Below are positions 60,699 through 64,000 of a DNA stretch of 64,000 nucleotides, piece after piece. The notes under the pieces were generated by a model, which saw only the letters and a program-made list of their open reading frames with translations, was not told where the DNA came from and did not search any database. The position numbers and the translations under genes were made by a program. Numbering within the stretch: position 1 is the stretch's first letter; the number at the start of each line of letters is the position of its first letter. Origin of the DNA: Citrus sinensis (taxonomy: Eukaryota > Streptophyta > Magnoliopsida > Sapindales > Rutaceae); the NCBI RefSeq assembly GCF_022201045.2, contig NC_068559.1, positions 17,851,501 to 17,915,500 on the forward strand, read 5' to 3'.

Positions 60699-63600
60699 TC
60701 ATCGTCGGCCTCCAGCAACCTTTCTCACAGCAGAAGGTAATGGGTCCTCATCATCAGACTGAATATCTCCATACTGCCACATCCCAATCCTAGCAGTCTT
60801 AGCTTCTTCCTGGAATTTTTCAAGATTCTCAAGGGCAGCCTGTCTGTCTCTGGATCCCCATCTCTTCCTCCTCTCTACCCTTGCAAGTCCTTCCTGAAAA
60901 ATACATGAGGCGTAACTTACACAAACAAGCCAGCTTTATTTAGATTCATTTGCTCATTTTCCTAGAGAACAGTGGCAAGTTTCACATCCTAGAATAATTT
61001 TTCAAATGCACGTGCTCGTGTTCCTCAAATCAAAAGCCTATTTTATCAGAAATACCAAGTAAATCAAGGACTAGTAATCAAACCTGAACCATAAGAGTAT
61101 TTATGCTAATCTCAGCATCCACAGCAACCAGAGTTACATGAAGAAGTGTCCCAGTTCCCTGTCCCTTGAGTTTTCCTCCAGAAGAATCCCTTTCTTCCAC
61201 TAAGGCCCTAAATTCATTTGAACTGTTATACGTATGTTCATTCAAGAACTCAGCTGCTTCAGGACCATACTCATCTTCCAAGGCAGGAATCTTGATGTAG
61301 GCAAGGCTGCATAGCTGAGCAAGAGGTGGTGTCGACGATAATGATGGATCAATAGGCCTCAGCTTATTGTATGGAACCAACTCTTGATTTCCATAATCAA
61401 TATAGAATACTTCAAATTTGTCGTTTACAGATTCAACCTTCTCCCGAGGTGCATTGACAATCTAAACATATCGGATCAGAGAGTAAGCAAAACAACACAG
61501 GAATCCAAACCAAGTTAAAATCTTGAATTTACTGAAGCAAGGAAGATGACAGAAGGCAATTGTCCTAATGCATGCAATAACGGAAAACACATTAGCATTG
61601 CATTGGTATCAATGATTTTTAGTTTTTTTAAAATTCTTATAATACCAACTACGGACAGAACTCAACAACCAGAATTTGAGTAACAGAGAAAATAAATTGC
61701 CAAACTTTTGACGGTCTTGATGTATCCATATCCAGAATTTAACATATCAAGCAACCATGACCAGAAATTTGCAGACGCTTAAGCCCCTAAATAGTAAATT
61801 GCTTTGCTTCTAAGTGAAAAGAAAAATATTAGAGCACTTATTTTGATTTAAATATGCTTCCTAATATGAGAGGGAAAAAAAGAAAAAGAAAAAGAAAAAG
61901 AAAAAGGCATTCTTTGCCACATTATCTGATCATGTTTTTGGTTCACTCTCATAAGCTTTCTAACTCCCCACTCGTACTTCCCACACCCACACATACATTC
62001 ACTGAGATTTGCTTAAGATGATTATAAGCAGAAAGTCCTAAGCTTGTATAATCAGCAGGGAGTGCTATGATATCTAAGTTTTCGCTGTAGCAAATTGTAA
62101 GGGAGGTAAGAGTTCACTGACCATAGCTCGATTCCAGGAATTATCTGCACTAAATTGAGCAAGAACAATTTCGCCCTTCTTAGGGTTAAAAGCACCAATT
62201 ACAGGAGCTTCTTGGAGATTCAGAGAAGCAAGTTGTTGCTGAACTGAGGCAACTTTCTGATCACCAACTTGCTGAACATAAAATTTTCCACCTCCCAAAA
62301 TTTCTGTAACCACCACCTGAAAATAGAGGTAAGCAGGAAATCATTTACTATTTAGAACACAAGAAGAGGACAATACATGATGCAATAGTATCAAAATCAC
62401 CTTTAGCACTTCTTTCTGTTTGCCTTCTACAGCTGCACCATTGGACACTTCCTCTCCTTCAACATAATTCTCCCATATCTGCAATAATATTTCAATTAGC
62501 AGAATCAACATAAGAATGAAAGCAAAAAAGACTTACACTATGATTCTTACCTTCAGTTTCTGTGATTTAGCAGATTTTTCAGCCTGTTCAAGAAGATGAC
62601 TGTCTGGGATCCTGTCACTGCCAAAAGATGTTTGTAGCTTTGCCAGGCCAGCTTCAAGAAGAATCACTGCCACGTTGGTCCTTGACTCCCATAAAGATCC
62701 CAAGAAAGTGCCGGTTCTATCAACTGTTTCCACTTCAATCTGTATAGAAACAAATAAATATAGATTAAACTAAGTATGGAGAGCAACCGAGAATATTTAA
62801 AGAAGTGAAGTACCTCAACATCTCTCTGCAAAATCTTTTGTCTCATTAGTAAAAGCGCTTCATTTGAATAGCGCTCGTTACGACCGGGACATCGGACACC
62901 AGAGAATGAAAAGGCAATGCTACATGTTTCCTTGGGAATCAACACCTTAAAGCGGTGGCCACTGAGGACATATTCAACAACTGCAGGAATTCTCCTACTC
63001 CGTTGAAGGAACGGCAAAAAATCTCTAGCTTTCTTGACGGGTGCCTGTTAAAGACATTCAATTGAGTAAATGATAAAAAAGTCACTTGGTTTCGCGATTC
63101 ATTGAATGAGAAATATTTTAGTTGATCCTAACCATAGTCAGGTCTTGTATGTGCATGACTGGGGGTTCCTTCGAAGAGTAACACCCTTTCTTCCCAGCTT
63201 TGGCACGTGCTTCAGCCGCAAGAAGGGCATCATAATAATTTGATCTTTCCTCAAAATCTCGATGGTTAATCACATTGCCAAGGCCACGTGAGACTACCAG
63301 CTCAGCAACATTCACTCCAGCAGGCTGGCCAGCAGCATTAGATTGGGCCACTGCCGATGCGTCATCACCCTCACCCTTAATGGGAGACAGGAGGAAGATT
63401 GATCCAAAATCAATTATTCTTGTTTCTGTAGCCCCCACAGACTCTTCCCCAGCTGGCCCTTTAGCTGCAGCTTGCCCTTTGGTCCCAGCAGGCCCTTTAG
63501 TCCCAGCAGGCCCTTTAGCCCCAGCCGCCACTGGTGCTGCTTCCACAACAACCTTCCTGGAATATTCCATTTGAACATTCACCTAAAACAAAATAAATAA

Positions 63601-63991
63601 TAAAAGATTATTTATAATTTCTATCATCATTCAAATTATGTTCAAATGAATAATAATCCTTTCTTTTCCCAAGGAAAAAAATAATATATTTGAATCAAAT
63701 GTAAGGAGAAAACAAGGACAAATTGCCCGTTAACCTTAAAGAAAAGTAAAATAAAGAAACTTCAAATTCATTCCAATGAATATTTGTACTTACTTGCCGG
63801 CCAATGAGCCGTGTTCTCAGAAACTCCCTTGCTTCCCTAGCATAGGCAGCTGGCTTTTCATCTTTACGAGGATTACCAATTTTGGGACACCTAATACTAG
63901 AAAGATTTACTCGTCTCTCTGCCAATGCATTGCCATATGGGATAGAATCATCAGCCACAATAATGCAGTCACCACTAACAACCTCCACAAC
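60699..63991 (-). CDS. TSN: Tudor-SN (SND1-type) nuclease, C-terminal two thirds, runs off the window
   Basis: Eight minus-strand exons, all phase 0, read in order: 63794-63991, 63133-63582, 62814-63044, 62551-62739, 62401-62478, 62122-62316, 61084-61461 and 60699-60893, with the stop at 60699-60701. Together they encode 637 residues of a family usually near 990; the first SN domains lie beyond the window. Seen are SN-fold pieces ([50 protein letters not shown]), a Tudor domain ([19 protein letters not shown]) and the terminal half SN domain ending in [17 protein letters not shown]. Tudor-SN binds RNA, is associated with stress granules and processing bodies, and supports stress-mRNA stability. 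A Gly/Ala/Pro-rich insertion (GPAGTK repeats) lies in the second of these exons. It is the likely counterpart of Arabidopsis TSN2 (At5g61780) or TSN1. Confidence 0.95.
61869..61906. repeat. (AGAAAA)n simple repeat in a Tudor-SN intron
   Basis: About five units of six bases inside the 61462-62121 intron. Confidence 0.9.
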
Positions 63992-64000
63992 CTGAGAAAT

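Noticed and set aside
63275-63574. 99-codon plus-strand frame opposite Tudor-SN
   Set aside because: It is the antisense shadow of the Gly/Ala/Pro repeat exon.

Overview
The window is nuclear DNA of a eudicot plant, probably a woody one. Citrus or a relative is a guess from protein style, not something the sequence proves. It is AT-rich, has short plant-type introns (GT-AG with one GC-AG), MITEs, AT/CT microsatellites, two nuclear tRNA genes and typical plant proteins. About seven host protein genes look usable. Several more loci are broken or chimeric.

Layout: 1-4.5 kb, a SURNod19-type membrane protein (+). 5.5-8.9 kb, a Ca2+-regulated mitochondrial ATP-Mg/Pi carrier (+). 15.9 kb, tRNA-Ser(AGA). 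16.2-17.7 kb, an intronless PPR gene (+). 19.2-19.8 kb, a small B12D/MLRQ-like membrane protein (+). 20.5-21.3 kb, a voltage-gated proton channel homologue (-). 21.3-36.2 kb, a gene-poor, repeat-rich stretch with tRNA-Gly(CCC), several MITEs with clear target-site duplications, microsatellites and solo-LTR-like pieces. 36.4-39.2 kb, calnexin (+), with an ER-stress element in its promoter. 41.9-53.9 kb, a NAC transcription-factor gene split by a 10.9-kb Tat-type Gypsy fossil (41966-52832, target-site duplication CATTA). 54.7-59.8 kb, two tandem copies of an odd gene joining a four-helix membrane segment to the N-terminal regulatory region of a plant NADPH oxidase (RBOH); copy 1 is broken and followed by a LINE fragment, copy 2 is nearly open and carries a hAT element exactly at a splice acceptor. 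60.7-64 kb, the 3' part of Tudor-SN (-), running off the window edge.

The order SURNod19, ATP-Mg/Pi carrier, PPR, calnexin, Tudor-SN matches, from memory, Arabidopsis At5g61820, At5g61810, At5g61800, At5g61790 and At5g61780. The conserved backbone is therefore an old collinear block. The B12D-like gene, the proton channel, the NAC remnant and the RBOH chimeras are lineage-specific content between its members. The genes are separate plant transcription units, not an operon.

The most unusual content is the membrane-RBOH chimera pair, the hAT insertion whose target-site duplication also duplicates a splice-acceptor AG, and the NAC gene split by a Tat element that carries an antisense accessory reading region and a 122-bp tandem array.
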